This document shows positions 1-7,093 of a stretch of 19,427 bases of DNA, in pieces. The stretch's first letter is position 1; each line of letters opens with the position of its first letter. The notes below the pieces were generated by a model. That model was not told where the DNA came from. It saw nothing but the letters and a program-made list of their open reading frames with translations, and ran no database searches. A program made the position numbers and the translations under genes. Origin of the DNA: Phycisphaerae bacterium. GTDB lineage: Bacteria; Planctomycetota; Phycisphaerae; Phycisphaerales; SM1A02. Where the stretch lies: assembly GCA_018665385.1 (NCBI GenBank), contig JABJDN010000169.1, forward strand, positions 1 through 19,427, in the 5' to 3' direction.

Positions 1-83
1 ACAAGAGTGATAACTGTAACAATCAAACAAAAAGCTACAATGCCCATTATCCAAAATATTTTTTTATCGTTGCATTTCGCCAT
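1..83 (-). CDS. small membrane protein, partial (C-terminus off window)
   Basis: An ATG at 83-81 opens a frame that stays open to the window edge, giving 27 visible residues. It begins MAKCNDKK and runs into a hydrophobic stretch (IFWIMGIVAFCLIVTVITL), a signal anchor or first transmembrane helix. The start lies 5 nt after the stop of the 54-residue gene upstream, which fits a third gene in the FNR transcript. No family can be assigned. An overlapping plus-strand frame at 7-237 is less likely, because the minus-strand reading continues an operon with tight spacing. Confidence 0.5.
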   Translation of the reverse strand, partial: MAKCNDKKIFWIMGIVAFCLIVTVITL

Positions 84-88
84 AGTCG

Positions 89-253
89 CTACCGTAGTTT
101 TTTCTTTGCCATTTGTATTGCTACAACCGCTCCTGCTGCTCCCCCTGCTGCTCCGCCAATTGCGCCAACAGATTTCACGCCAAGTGATTTTGCTACTAGG
201 ACTGAAAGCAATGCTGAAACAACCGCAACACCAATAACTATGAACCACTTCAT
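89..253 (-). CDS. 54-residue glycine-zipper small membrane protein
   Basis: The ATG (253-251) overlaps the TAA stop of the reductase by one base (TAATG), typical of translational coupling. The 54-residue product has an N-terminal hydrophobic helix (about residues 3-21), then a Gly/Ala segment with Gly at 30, 33, 34, 37, 38 and 41, resembling the glycine zippers of helix-packing membrane proteins, and a basic C-terminus (KKKLR). The likely topology is one or two membrane helices with a cytoplasmic positive tail. It was too short for a typical ORF length cutoff, but its fit between two neighbours with minimal gaps supports it. I do not recognise a named family. A role as an accessory or anchor for the adjacent flavoprotein is only inference from position. 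Confidence 0.6.
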   Translation of the reverse strand: MKWFIVIGVAVVSALLSVLVAKSLGVKSVGAIGGAAGGAAGAVVAIQMAKKKLR

Positions 254-1248
254 TAATATACCTCTACCATGAGGCGATGCGTTGGTTTAATGTACCTTCG
301 CATCTGCTCTTTATCCCAATCAGTGTGTGAAACATCCTTCAGGTCTTCTTTAATCGTCATGTACGCTTCGGTTATTCCTTTTTCCGCAAACAACTGGTAA
401 ATGCCCCATTGCATTCCTACTAAACCGCACATGTACATAAGCCCGCGATCACTGGTAAGAATAGGGCCAAATGTATCGTCAAACTTCAGGTCAACTAGTT
501 GACCAACATACAAACCACGAGAACCGTCCGCTTGTTTTTCGCGACTTACGGCTGTGTGGTAATGGAAGTTGTCGTGTTCCTCTGCAAGCTTTACAAACAA
601 ATCGTCGTAGAGCAAATCGGTCGTATACGGTGTACCCATGACAACATGCACTTGGCTTGTTGTTGGCCCATCTGGATTTTCAAACAGTTCTTTGCACATT
701 GAACGGAAAGGGGCGATACCAGTTCCGGTAGCCATAAAAATATAATCATGTTTGTTGTGGTCTACAGGTAACAAGAAACGCTTGCCACTTGGGCCGGTAA
801 CTTGCACCTTGTCCCCAACTTGTAAGTCGCACACATAATTACTACATACACCCAAAAAGAGTTCATGCCGATCAGAATCATCCTCGTCTTTCTGAGGAGT
901 AAACTCATCAATTACTCGCTTTGGTGTTGTGGCAATAATTTTGCCTTCCCCATCTTCCCCGCACGTAGGACTCGCAAGTGAATACAAGCGAACCTTGTGA
1001 GGCTTTCCATTCTCGGCTACGCCTGGCGCAATAACACCAAACGATTGCCCCGCTCTACATGCACCTTCTAGTGGAGTTCCACTCACATCAATTTCAACAT
1101 GGCGAACAAAACTCGCTGACTTTCGGCCACCTCGAAGGCATGTTTCCGACTTCACCACAGTGCCTGTCACAGGCGCTTTCGGTGTTACAAGATTCATCTC
1201 TACTTCAGGGAAGACTGGCATTGGAACGGTACTGGAATCATCATTCAT
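253..1248 (-). CDS. plant-type ferredoxin--NADP(+) reductase
   Basis: This enzyme transfers electrons between reduced ferredoxin or flavodoxin and NADP(H) through FAD. Using the ATG at 1248 (331 aa), it shows the FAD motif RLYSLAS (88-94), GVCSNYVCDL (133-142), the NADP pyrophosphate loop GTGIAP (175-180), MGTP..DLLYDD (204-216), the 2'-phosphate-binding SR pair (235-236), MYMCGL (271-276) and a C-terminal VEVY. The last Tyr is the residue that stacks on the flavin in chloroplast and cyanobacterial FNR. No phycobilisome-linker domain or transit peptide is present. An in-frame ATG at 1269 would add seven residues, but that codon overlaps a TAGAAT hexamer, so I prefer 1248. It is first in an apparent operon with two tiny membrane proteins. 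Family assignment is very secure; the electron partner is unknown. Confidence 0.93.
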   Translation of the reverse strand: MNDDSSTVPMPVFPEVEMNLVTPKAPVTGTVVKSETCLRGGRKSASFVRHVEIDVSGTPLEGACRAGQSFGVIAPGVAENGKPHKVRLYSLASPTCGEDGEGKIIATTPKRVIDEFTPQKDEDDSDRHELFLGVCSNYVCDLQVGDKVQVTGPSGKRFLLPVDHNKHDYIFMATGTGIAPFRSMCKELFENPDGPTTSQVHVVMGTPYTTDLLYDDLFVKLAEEHDNFHYHTAVSREKQADGSRGLYVGQLVDLKFDDTFGPILTSDRGLMYMCGLVGMQWGIYQLFAEKGITEAYMTIKEDLKDVSHTDWDKEQMRRYIKPTHRLMVEVY

Positions 1249-1258
1249 AATGAGAAGT

Positions 1259-1264
1259 ATTCTA
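1259..1264 (-). promoter_or_regulatory. putative -10 element of the FNR gene
   Basis: Reads TAGAAT on the minus strand, 10 nt before the ATG at 1248, with no Shine-Dalgarno sequence in between. No convincing -35 is visible. It would place the transcript start about 3 nt before the start codon. Confidence 0.3.
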
Positions 1265-1295
1265 TGCATTCAGAGCGAAGAATGGAGCCTTTGCG

Positions 1296-1301
1296 TATCA
1301 T
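1296..1301 (+). promoter_or_regulatory. putative -10 element, near-leaderless start of the lipoprotein gene
   Basis: TATCAT lies 6 nt before the ATG at 1308 and no ribosome-binding site is present. The expected transcription start would coincide with the A of the start codon. The -35 region is not recognisable. Confidence 0.35.
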
Positions 1302-1307
1302 GCAATT

Positions 1308-2396
1308 ATGAAGATTCGTATCTATATATATAGCTTTATAATTGCCCTGCTTACAAGTTGTGGCTCAATGGGACCAAAATCGATTCGTGCTGGGCGAATG
1401 GAGTACAACTTAGCCCTTGGACAAAGCGATTCTGAACAACTACTGTTGAATATTGTCAAAATGCGCTTCCTTGACCGCGCCGTCTTTTTGAACGTTACTT
1501 CGATGACTTCGAATCTGTCGTTTCAAAGTGAAATCTCTACGACGACGACTGGCATTTTTGACTCTGTTGCTTTTCCCACAAGCGCAAACCCATCTTTCAC
1601 TTGGAAAGACAATCCCACAATCACGTACGAAGAACTGACTGGCGTTGAGTACGTCACGCAAATGCTCTCACCCATTCCGGTAGATACTATTGTTCTGTTG
1701 CTGCAAAGTTGGCCTGCTAGTATGGTGCTTCCTTTAGCGCTCAATGAAATCAATGATGTAAATAATGATTGGAATCCCATCAACCCAACTATTAGTTCAA
1801 CAGCTAGTGTGCAACATAAAAAATTTAATGAGATAACTGAAGCAATTCAATTTCTGGATGCTCAACGAACCCTCGAATGGTCCGTTATACGCACAGATGC
1901 AGAAAACACCCATGCGATAGAAACTGCTATTCTTCTCAATAATCACCCGGGCGACAAAACTGAAGAGACAATTGCTTTATTGCTTTCTAGCCTTGGCCTT
2001 GCAAAGTCTAAAGAAGGCAACACTAAATTTTCTATCGAATATGGGCTTGAAGCAAAAGATGATAGCACTCTCGTACTTGGCACACGTTCGATGCAAGATA
2101 TTTTAACATATGCATCGCTAGATATAGATATACCGTCTGAACTCGCCGATCAAGCCCTTATAAATACGCATCCAAAAGATGCAGAAGTGGAAGATAAATT
2201 ACTCCATATTCGGACAAGTTTGTACAGACCAAGAAATGCTTCAGTGGCTGTTGAATACCATGGCGCTTGGTTTTATGTGCAAGCAGATGACTTGCAATCA
2301 AAAGCAACCTTCCTTCTTATACAAATGTTGATGGGTATGCAATCTGGCGCTTCAAGCTCTGGTGCACCTGTCCTTACCATCCCAATATCGAGTTAA
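1308..2396 (+). CDS. conserved hypothetical lipoprotein
   Basis: The 362-aa protein starts with a short hydrophobic signal (MKIRIYIYSFIIALLTSC) ending in a lipobox LTSC with Cys18, so it is probably lipid-modified after cleavage by signal peptidase II. Asn or Gln is absent after the Cys; Gly-Ser follows. The N-terminal part (about 32-65) contains YNLALGQSDSEQLLLNIV followed by KMRFLDRAVFLNV. This resembles a signature I associate with an uncharacterised bacterial lipoprotein family (YNxAxxxSxxEQLLLNIVRLRYxDxxxFL); that recall is not verified. No enzymatic motif is seen. The gene precedes an SDR gene by 4 nt, so the two are likely cotranscribed. Function unknown; membrane-associated, periplasm-facing location inferred. 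Confidence 0.8.
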   Translation: MKIRIYIYSFIIALLTSCGSMGPKSIRAGRMEYNLALGQSDSEQLLLNIVKMRFLDRAVFLNVTSMTSNLSFQSEISTTTTGIFDSVAFPTSANPSFTWKDNPTITYEELTGVEYVTQMLSPIPVDTIVLLLQSWPASMVLPLALNEINDVNNDWNPINPTISSTASVQHKKFNEITEAIQFLDAQRTLEWSVIRTDAENTHAIETAILLNNHPGDKTEETIALLLSSLGLAKSKEGNTKFSIEYGLEAKDDSTLVLGTRSMQDILTYASLDIDIPSELADQALINTHPKDAEVEDKLLHIRTSLYRPRNASVAVEYHGAWFYVQADDLQSKATFLLIQMLMGMQSGASSSGAPVLTIPISS

Positions 2397-2400
2397 TACT

Positions 2401-3288
2401 ATGAACATAGCACTTACAGGAGCATCGGGTTTCATCGGTTCAGTAGTTGCCAAACTTGCAGCAAAACACGGCCATGCCATCAAAGCACTCGTGCGTAAAA
2501 CGAGTAAACGCGAACACATTGAACAATACGTCGATGAATTTGTTGTTGGAAACCATGACGACGAAAATGCAATTGCATTGTTACTAGATGGCACAGACGT
2601 CGTCATTCACGATAGTTTTGATTGGAGTCACCTGAAAGATGGCAACACGTTTGAACACTTGCAAAGCAACCTTCTAGGTTCAATCAATCTACTTGGCGCA
2701 AGCAAAGATCGTCACTTTATCTATATGAGCAGCATTGCGGTGCATCATCATATGCATGATAACTGGAACGGCTCAATCGACAGCACGCACCCCACTAGGC
2801 CGGGCTCCTTGTATGGAGCATGCAAAGCTTCTATTGAAGCGCATATGTGGGCAGCAAATGCAAGTCGCAGCCAACGCGTCACTGCAATGCGTCCATGCGC
2901 TGTGTATGGAATTGACCCAAGCTTGAAGCGTAGCATCGGCTACCCAATAGTTCGTGCTATACAAGAAGGCAAAGCATTTACCAAACTAGGCGGAGGGAAA
3001 TTCGTCCACGTTGATGATGTTGCTAGCGCTACAATCGCAGCTATAGGGAATGAATCTGCCTCACCCTCCGTGTACAACCTTGTTGATTGTTACGCTCGTT
3101 GGGCTGACTGGGCTGCAATTGCCTCGAAAGAACTGGGAATAGAATCAGATATTGACTTTTCAAGTCCTGAGCAACCCAAAAATAGTTTCGACATTTCTAC
3201 TGTTGAAAATGAATTAGGCGTTTCGATGAATCGCGGGATTGACGGCATTCGTACACAAATACAGGACATCCTTCATGCCTCAAAATAA
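2401..3288 (+). CDS. NAD(P)-dependent epimerase/dehydratase (extended SDR)
   Basis: A 295-aa cytosolic protein of the extended short-chain dehydrogenase superfamily. The N-terminal Rossmann motif is TGASGFIG (6-13, the GxxGxxG form), a serine pair sits at 110-111, and the catalytic Tyr-Lys pair is in YGACK (138-142). Members act on nucleotide sugars, 3beta-hydroxysteroids or flavonoid-like substrates; the sequence does not reveal which. I chose the ATG at 2401 because MNIALTG places the first beta-strand at the N-terminus as usual, whereas an upstream in-frame ATG at 2362 would lie inside the preceding lipoprotein gene. Its last 14 bases overlap the start of the next gene, implying translational coupling. 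Confidence 0.88.
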   Translation: MNIALTGASGFIGSVVAKLAAKHGHAIKALVRKTSKREHIEQYVDEFVVGNHDDENAIALLLDGTDVVIHDSFDWSHLKDGNTFEHLQSNLLGSINLLGASKDRHFIYMSSIAVHHHMHDNWNGSIDSTHPTRPGSLYGACKASIEAHMWAANASRSQRVTAMRPCAVYGIDPSLKRSIGYPIVRAIQEGKAFTKLGGGKFVHVDDVASATIAAIGNESASPSVYNLVDCYARWADWAAIASKELGIESDIDFSSPEQPKNSFDISTVENELGVSMNRGIDGIRTQIQDILHASK

Positions 3289-3637
3289 AACAATCGTCGC
3301 GCTTGTCTCTATGTTCTTTGGCGCAAAACTCAAAGGACTCTGCGAACAAGCTGGGTACGAGTACAAAGGAGCGATAGGCCCCGCCGGAACATTGAAGCGT
3401 ATTACTGAATTCTCCCCCGCAATCGTCCTCCTTGATTTAGGCAAAGAAGATATTGATGTTCCAGCAACTGTCGCTTCAATTAAAAATGCAACAAAAGCCC
3501 CAATTATCGCATTTTGTGGACACGTAGCTACCAAAGAGTTGCAGGAAGCCCGTGATTGCGGATGCGATGTTGTTACTACAAACGGAGCAATAACCGGCTC
3601 GTTCGAAACTTTAATTCAACAAGCACTTACTTCGTAA
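3275..3637 (+). CDS. degenerate response-regulator receiver-like protein
   Basis: A 120-aa single-domain protein starting MPQNKT at the ATG overlapping the SDR gene end by 14 nt. The pattern of alternating hydrophobic strands and helices, with LLDLGKED around Asp54, matches a CheY-like receiver. The acidic pair expected after strand 1 is missing (IVALVSMFF), the conserved Thr/Ser is replaced near Cys81 (IIAFCGH), and the Lys of strand 5 appears as Asn (VTTNGAI, about 103). Phosphotransfer of the usual type is therefore doubtful, and it may be a pseudo-receiver that signals by protein contact. It has no output domain and no kinase gene nearby. It converges on marC with an 11-nt overlap. Fold assignment is moderate, function unknown. 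Confidence 0.65.
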   Translation: MPQNKTIVALVSMFFGAKLKGLCEQAGYEYKGAIGPAGTLKRITEFSPAIVLLDLGKEDIDVPATVASIKNATKAPIIAFCGHVATKELQEARDCGCDVVTTNGAITGSFETLIQQALTS

Positions 3638-4277
3638 GAGTTGCAATTCCCCACTCTGCTAGCACGCCACCAGTACCAGTAATAATCATCTGAATTGAAA
3701 TGCAAATAAGGATGAATCCCATGATTTTGGTAATTGCCGTCATGCCTGTTTCACCAAGAATATTAGCGACCACACTTGATTCTCTAAAACAGATCCAGAT
3801 TACAAAACATGCAGCGGCAATGGCTGCAGTGATAGCTGCGTAATCAATTATTTGCATGTTGGCTTTATTCGCAACGGACAATACTACTGCCAAACCTCCT
3901 GGACCAGCAACCATGGGCATCGCAAGCGGACAAAATGAAACATCTTCCATTTGCACTACTTCTTCATGTTCTTCTTTAGATGCAGCATGGTCTTTCTTCC
4001 CCGCCATGAGCCCAAAGCCAATTTTGGCAATGATGATTCCACCACCAATTTGAATGCCATCGATGGTAATACCGAAAAAATCGAGAATATACTTTCCGCC
4101 GACGAAAAATACAAACAGGAGCGCAAAGGAATACAACGCAGCTCTGAATGCTTGCTGTTTCTTGAACTTTTCAGAGTCACCCTTTGTTATAGATACAAAT
4201 ACGCCTAGATTCCCTAGAGGATTCGTAATAACAAATAGTGCCGCGAAAACTACTCCGAATTCTTGTATTGGTGACAT
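3627..4277 (-). CDS. MarC family integral membrane protein
   Basis: This 216-aa polytopic inner-membrane protein has about six hydrophobic segments. It shows MarC/UPF0056 hallmarks: an N-terminal FVITNPLGNLGVF segment (about 16-28), a central CPLAMPMVAGPGG motif following a charged loop (KKDHAASKEEHEEV), and a C-terminal ITKIMGFILICISIQMIITG helix. The length matches the family (about 200-220 aa). The family was named from the mar locus of E. coli, but a transport substrate has not been firmly established, so I do not assign one. It is divergent from the ABC exporter, with which it appears to share a symmetrical promoter element, and its 3' end overlaps the receiver-like gene. Confidence 0.9.
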   Translation of the reverse strand: MSPIQEFGVVFAALFVITNPLGNLGVFVSITKGDSEKFKKQQAFRAALYSFALLFVFFVGGKYILDFFGITIDGIQIGGGIIIAKIGFGLMAGKKDHAASKEEHEEVVQMEDVSFCPLAMPMVAGPGGLAVVLSVANKANMQIIDYAAITAAIAAACFVIWICFRESSVVANILGETGMTAITKIMGFILICISIQMIITGTGGVLAEWGIATLTK

Positions 4278-4285
4278 GCGTACAT

Positions 4286-4295
4286 GGTATACAAT
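4286..4295. promoter_or_regulatory. putative bidirectional -10 element between marC and the ABC exporter
   Basis: The block contains the palindrome GTATAC (4287-4292). Read plus it gives TATACA (4288-4293) or TACAAT (4290-4295), 9-11 nt before the exporter ATG at 4305, with TTGGTG (4268-4273) as a possible -35. Read minus it gives TATACC (4291-4286), 8 nt before the marC ATG at 4277. Neither gene has a Shine-Dalgarno sequence. One AT-rich box could thus serve both directions. Confidence 0.4.
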
Positions 4296-4304
4296 TCCCT
4301 ATTC

Positions 4305-6254
4305 ATGCAACAGAATAATTCTAGTAAATTCCGCTTTAACCGTTTTAAAAAACAGTTAAAAGCATCGGTCAAAACCGGTGATGTCACATCGATCAGTTCT
4401 GGACGAACGACTTCCGAACGTACGCGTTCTTTTAGAGAATTGCTCACGCAGTTTTTTTCCATCATCGGAAAACAACGCAAAGATATATTCTCAGCGCTTG
4501 CCTTACTCACTATTGGTTCACTCGTAGGACTTATTCCGCCAGCAGCGACGAAAATCGTATTCGATAATATTCTAGGGGACCAACTATTGCCCGCTGCTGT
4601 TACAGATAGATTCCCTTCACTCGAAAATAAGATGACTCTGCTTGGAGCAATCGCAATTGGGACTGTCTTGCTTGCATTAATCTCACTTGCATTTAGTGTA
4701 CGTAGTCGCTGGATAGCAACAAAATCTACTAAACGTATTCAAGTTGACTTGCGTAGAAGAGCATTTATGCATGCATCCTCACTGCCATTGCATCGGGTGC
4801 ATCAACTTCGTTCTGGTGGCGCTGCATCCCTTGTCCGAGAAGACGCAGGCGCAATAGGCGAGTTAGTCTTTGGGCTTTGTTACAACCCATGGAAAGCGAT
4901 TATTCAATTACTTGGAATTCTCGCCATTCTTCTTTTTGTTGACTGGCGATTACTTCTGTTTTCAATTGTACTTTTTCCAATTGTATTTCTAACCCATCGA
5001 ACCTGGATTAGTAGAATCCGCCCACTTTGGAGAAGCATCCGAGGCACCCGCCAACATTGCGATGCAATGGTAACTGAATCATTCGCTGGCGCTAGAGTTG
5101 TTCGCAGTTTCTCTCGCCAGCGTACTGAGGCATCGAATTGGATCCGCTCAAACCACCTGCTGGTTCGGAAAGAATTACTTGCTTGGTGGCTGTCGCGAGG
5201 TATAGATATCGCTTGGTCAATTCTCATACCTCTCGCGACAGCAGCACTGCTATGGTTTGGTGGCTGGCAAGTCTTGCATGATAGAGAACTGATAGCAACG
5301 GGCGAGTTAACGGCAGCTGAAGCTATTACTGCAGGTGATTTGGTCATGTTCCTTGCTTACCTAGCAATGCTCATGGGACCACTTGCAACACTTGCAGAAA
5401 GTGCAACACAATTACAAAACTCATTGGCCGCCCTTGATCGGGTTCTTGATTTATTCAAAGAGCAAACGGAACAAGAAGAACACAAGGGCGGAAACTTTGT
5501 AAGCAACACAACTTCAGAAGGTGCAATATCTTTTGAACATGTCTCATTCGTCTACCCTGGAAGTAATGAGGAAGTCATCACTGATATTTCTTTTGAAGCA
5601 CCTGCAGGAAAAACTATCGCTTTGGTTGGACCCAGTGGTTCGGGCAAAACAACACTCTGTAATTTGGTCGCTGCGTTTTACAATTGCAGCGAGGGCAATA
5701 TTTTAGTAGACGGCACCAAATTGCAAGATATAAATATAGATTCCTATAGAACGCTTCTAGGTATTGTGGAACAAGATATCTTCTTGTTTGAAGGGACAAT
5801 AGCAAGTAACATTTCGTACGGAAGGCGCGGCGCAAACGCAGAAGAAATTCAACTTGCTGCGAAACATGCTGCTGCGCACGATTTTATCTCTGGATTCACA
5901 AACGGATACGAAACAGAGATTGGCGAACGAGGCGTAAAATTAAGCGGTGGTCAACGGCAACGCATAGCAATTGCTCGCGCACTCTTGGCGGACCCGAAAA
6001 TTCTAATTTTAGACGAAGCTACCAGCAATTTAGATACGGAATCCGAACGGCTCATTCAACAAAGTTTGTCAAAACTGCTAGAAAACAGGACTAGTTTCGT
6101 TATTGCACACCGCTTAAGTACCATTCGTGATGCCGACACAATTCTTGTTCTTGATAACGGTAAAATAATCGAATCTGGAACGCACGATGAACTCATGGAA
6201 CGAAGTGAACGATATCACGACATGGTGTTGCTACAAACGCACCCACAATCTTAA
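4305..6254 (+). CDS. ABC transporter, fused permease/ATPase (MsbA-like exporter)
   Basis: A 649-aa half-transporter of the type I exporter class (MsbA/LmrA/HlyB-like), expected to homodimerise and move lipids, peptides or drugs outward. The N-terminal 50 residues are basic and probably cytosolic. Membrane helices occupy about 60-365. The nucleotide-binding domain has Walker A GPSGSGKT (442-449), Q-loop Gln490, signature LSGGQ (546-550), Walker B ILILDE (566-571) and switch His602. The loop before the last membrane helix carries a short acidic/Ala-rich insertion (TGELTAAEAITAGD, about 332-345). An in-frame ATG at 4284 would add seven residues; I prefer 4305 because the earlier codon lies upstream of the proposed -10 box. 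Substrate unknown: no adaptor, outer-membrane factor or biosynthetic genes adjoin it. Confidence 0.93.
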   Translation: MQQNNSSKFRFNRFKKQLKASVKTGDVTSISSGRTTSERTRSFRELLTQFFSIIGKQRKDIFSALALLTIGSLVGLIPPAATKIVFDNILGDQLLPAAVTDRFPSLENKMTLLGAIAIGTVLLALISLAFSVRSRWIATKSTKRIQVDLRRRAFMHASSLPLHRVHQLRSGGAASLVREDAGAIGELVFGLCYNPWKAIIQLLGILAILLFVDWRLLLFSIVLFPIVFLTHRTWISRIRPLWRSIRGTRQHCDAMVTESFAGARVVRSFSRQRTEASNWIRSNHLLVRKELLAWWLSRGIDIAWSILIPLATAALLWFGGWQVLHDRELIATGELTAAEAITAGDLVMFLAYLAMLMGPLATLAESATQLQNSLAALDRVLDLFKEQTEQEEHKGGNFVSNTTSEGAISFEHVSFVYPGSNEEVITDISFEAPAGKTIALVGPSGSGKTTLCNLVAAFYNCSEGNILVDGTKLQDINIDSYRTLLGIVEQDIFLFEGTIASNISYGRRGANAEEIQLAAKHAAAHDFISGFTNGYETEIGERGVKLSGGQRQRIAIARALLADPKILILDEATSNLDTESERLIQQSLSKLLENRTSFVIAHRLSTIRDADTILVLDNGKIIESGTHDELMERSERYHDMVLLQTHPQS

Positions 6255-6264
6255 TTCCACACAA

Positions 6265-6672
6265 TTAATCAGCGCTGTACTGCGCTGAACCGAATCCGAG
6301 TATCGGCCAAAAGATAAATGGCAAGAATATTAATCCCAACGTAGTACCAACACCCCTGTTGAATCGTTTTGATATGTTATTCAATATAATGATAATGATA
6401 ATGATATTCACTATAGGAATAAAACAAAGAATTGCCCACCATATTGGTCTACCTGCCATAAGTGCAAAAATGAATATCTGAACAACTGGAATACAAGCAA
6501 GGATGCCGACTTGGTTCGCTTTGTTTGCAGTTTTCCACAATCCAGCCCATGCGATTAGTTGAAGTGCAAAAGCTATGATGAGCACTATTAAAAATCCACC
6601 TGTAAGTATCGCAATTTCTCCAGCGCCTAAATCTACTGCAGGGGGTGTGTTTGTTGTTACTGCTGCTAACAT
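6265..6672 (-). CDS. small polytopic membrane protein, DUF5684-like
   Basis: The 135-aa protein is almost entirely hydrophobic, with about four membrane segments. A central pattern, WAGLWKTANKANQVGILACI, then IPVVQIFIFALMAGRP.WW, IPIVNIIIIIIIL and a FNRGVGTTLGLIFLPFIFWPILGFGSAQY tail region, matches my memory of the DUF5684 family (signal-peptidase-like context in some genomes, function unknown). The ATG at 6672 is preceded by AGGAG with 7 nt spacing; a TTG two codons earlier falls inside that spacing and is not needed. The gene is convergent with the ABC exporter, 10 nt apart, and read from an upstream region holding a TATAAT and a 12-nt palindrome. Confidence 0.75.
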   Translation of the reverse strand: MLAAVTTNTPPAVDLGAGEIAILTGGFLIVLIIAFALQLIAWAGLWKTANKANQVGILACIPVVQIFIFALMAGRPIWWAILCFIPIVNIIIIIIILNNISKRFNRGVGTTLGLIFLPFIFWPILGFGSAQYSAD

Positions 6673-6728
6673 CCGCAAGCTCCTTCTTCGGCAGTCTCTG
6701 CCAACTTAAATATCTGTCAAAGGACATC

Positions 6729-6754
6729 AACATCGATGTTCTATATTGATTATA
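6729..6754 (-). promoter_or_regulatory. putative promoter -10 plus palindromic operator of the DUF5684-like gene
   Basis: On the minus strand TATAAT (6754-6749) is followed 8 nt later by the perfect 12-nt palindrome AACATCGATGTT (6740-6729). The palindrome would sit at roughly +3 to +14 of the transcript, a position suited to a repressor dimer. The -35 (TTATGC/TTTATG near 6771-6777) is weak. The leader to the ATG would be about 70 nt. Confidence 0.35.
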
Positions 6755-6887
6755 TATAAATACATGCCTTGCATAAATCGTTATTTCCTAATTTATTGAG
6801 TAGAGAATCCAATCTTACACTAATCTAACTCTCTTCCACTTGCATACATCAGGTGCGTATCGCCAAACCCGATAAAAGAATCTCCTC

Positions 6888-6914
6888 AGTTCGCAGGCTA
6901 TGCGCCTGCGAACT
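6888..6914. repeat. perfect inverted repeat, 11-bp stem with 5-nt loop
   Basis: AGTTCGCAGGC and its exact reverse complement flank the loop TATGC. The stem is GC-rich in an AT-rich surrounding and no T-run follows on either strand, so it is not a standard terminator. It could be the core of a dispersed palindromic element or part of a structured RNA. Confidence 0.7.
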
Positions 6915-6980
6915 CCTTCATCATCTTGACCAACACTTTGCAGTCAGGGATTTGTTTCACAGGCCGAGCTTTACAAACGC

Positions 6981-7005
6981 AGGAACGCTATTATTCCTCT
7001 TTTTT
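6981..7005 (+). terminator. weak terminator-like hairpin with T-run
   Basis: AGGAA pairs with TTCCT across an 8-nt loop and is followed by C and six T residues. The stem is only 5 bp. If used, it would end a short plus-strand transcript about 100 nt before the pntA start; no matching upstream gene is visible. Confidence 0.25.
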
Positions 7006-7065
7006 GTTTTGTTTTTAGTTATTCAGCCGAACATTGTACAAAGTGCAAAAGTGCCCGCATTACGT

Positions 7066-7093
7066 TAGAATACGGGTCTCTACCCACCTGGAG
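7066..7093 (+). promoter_or_regulatory. pntA -10-like TAGAAT and Shine-Dalgarno GGAG
   Basis: TAGAAT (7066-7071) would start a transcript near 7078, giving a short leader with GGAG at 7090-7093, 8 nt before the ATG. This fixes the pntA start and contrasts with the leaderless-looking genes nearby. Confidence 0.4.

Noticed and set aside
7..237. Plus-strand frame of 76 codons at the left edge
   Set aside because: Leu/Gln-rich low-complexity product antisense to two small minus-strand frames that continue the FNR operon with tight spacing.
4284..4304. Longer start for the ABC exporter at 4284
   Set aside because: This ATG lies at or before the proposed -10 box and has no Shine-Dalgarno sequence; 4305 is preferred, though not proven.
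4904..5347. Minus-strand frame of 147 codons
   Set aside because: Antisense to the membrane domain of the ABC exporter and without a start signal or motif.
6853..7068. Plus-strand frame of 71 codons before pntA
   Set aside because: No start signal, crosses a perfect hairpin and a terminator-like element, and has no recognisable protein character.
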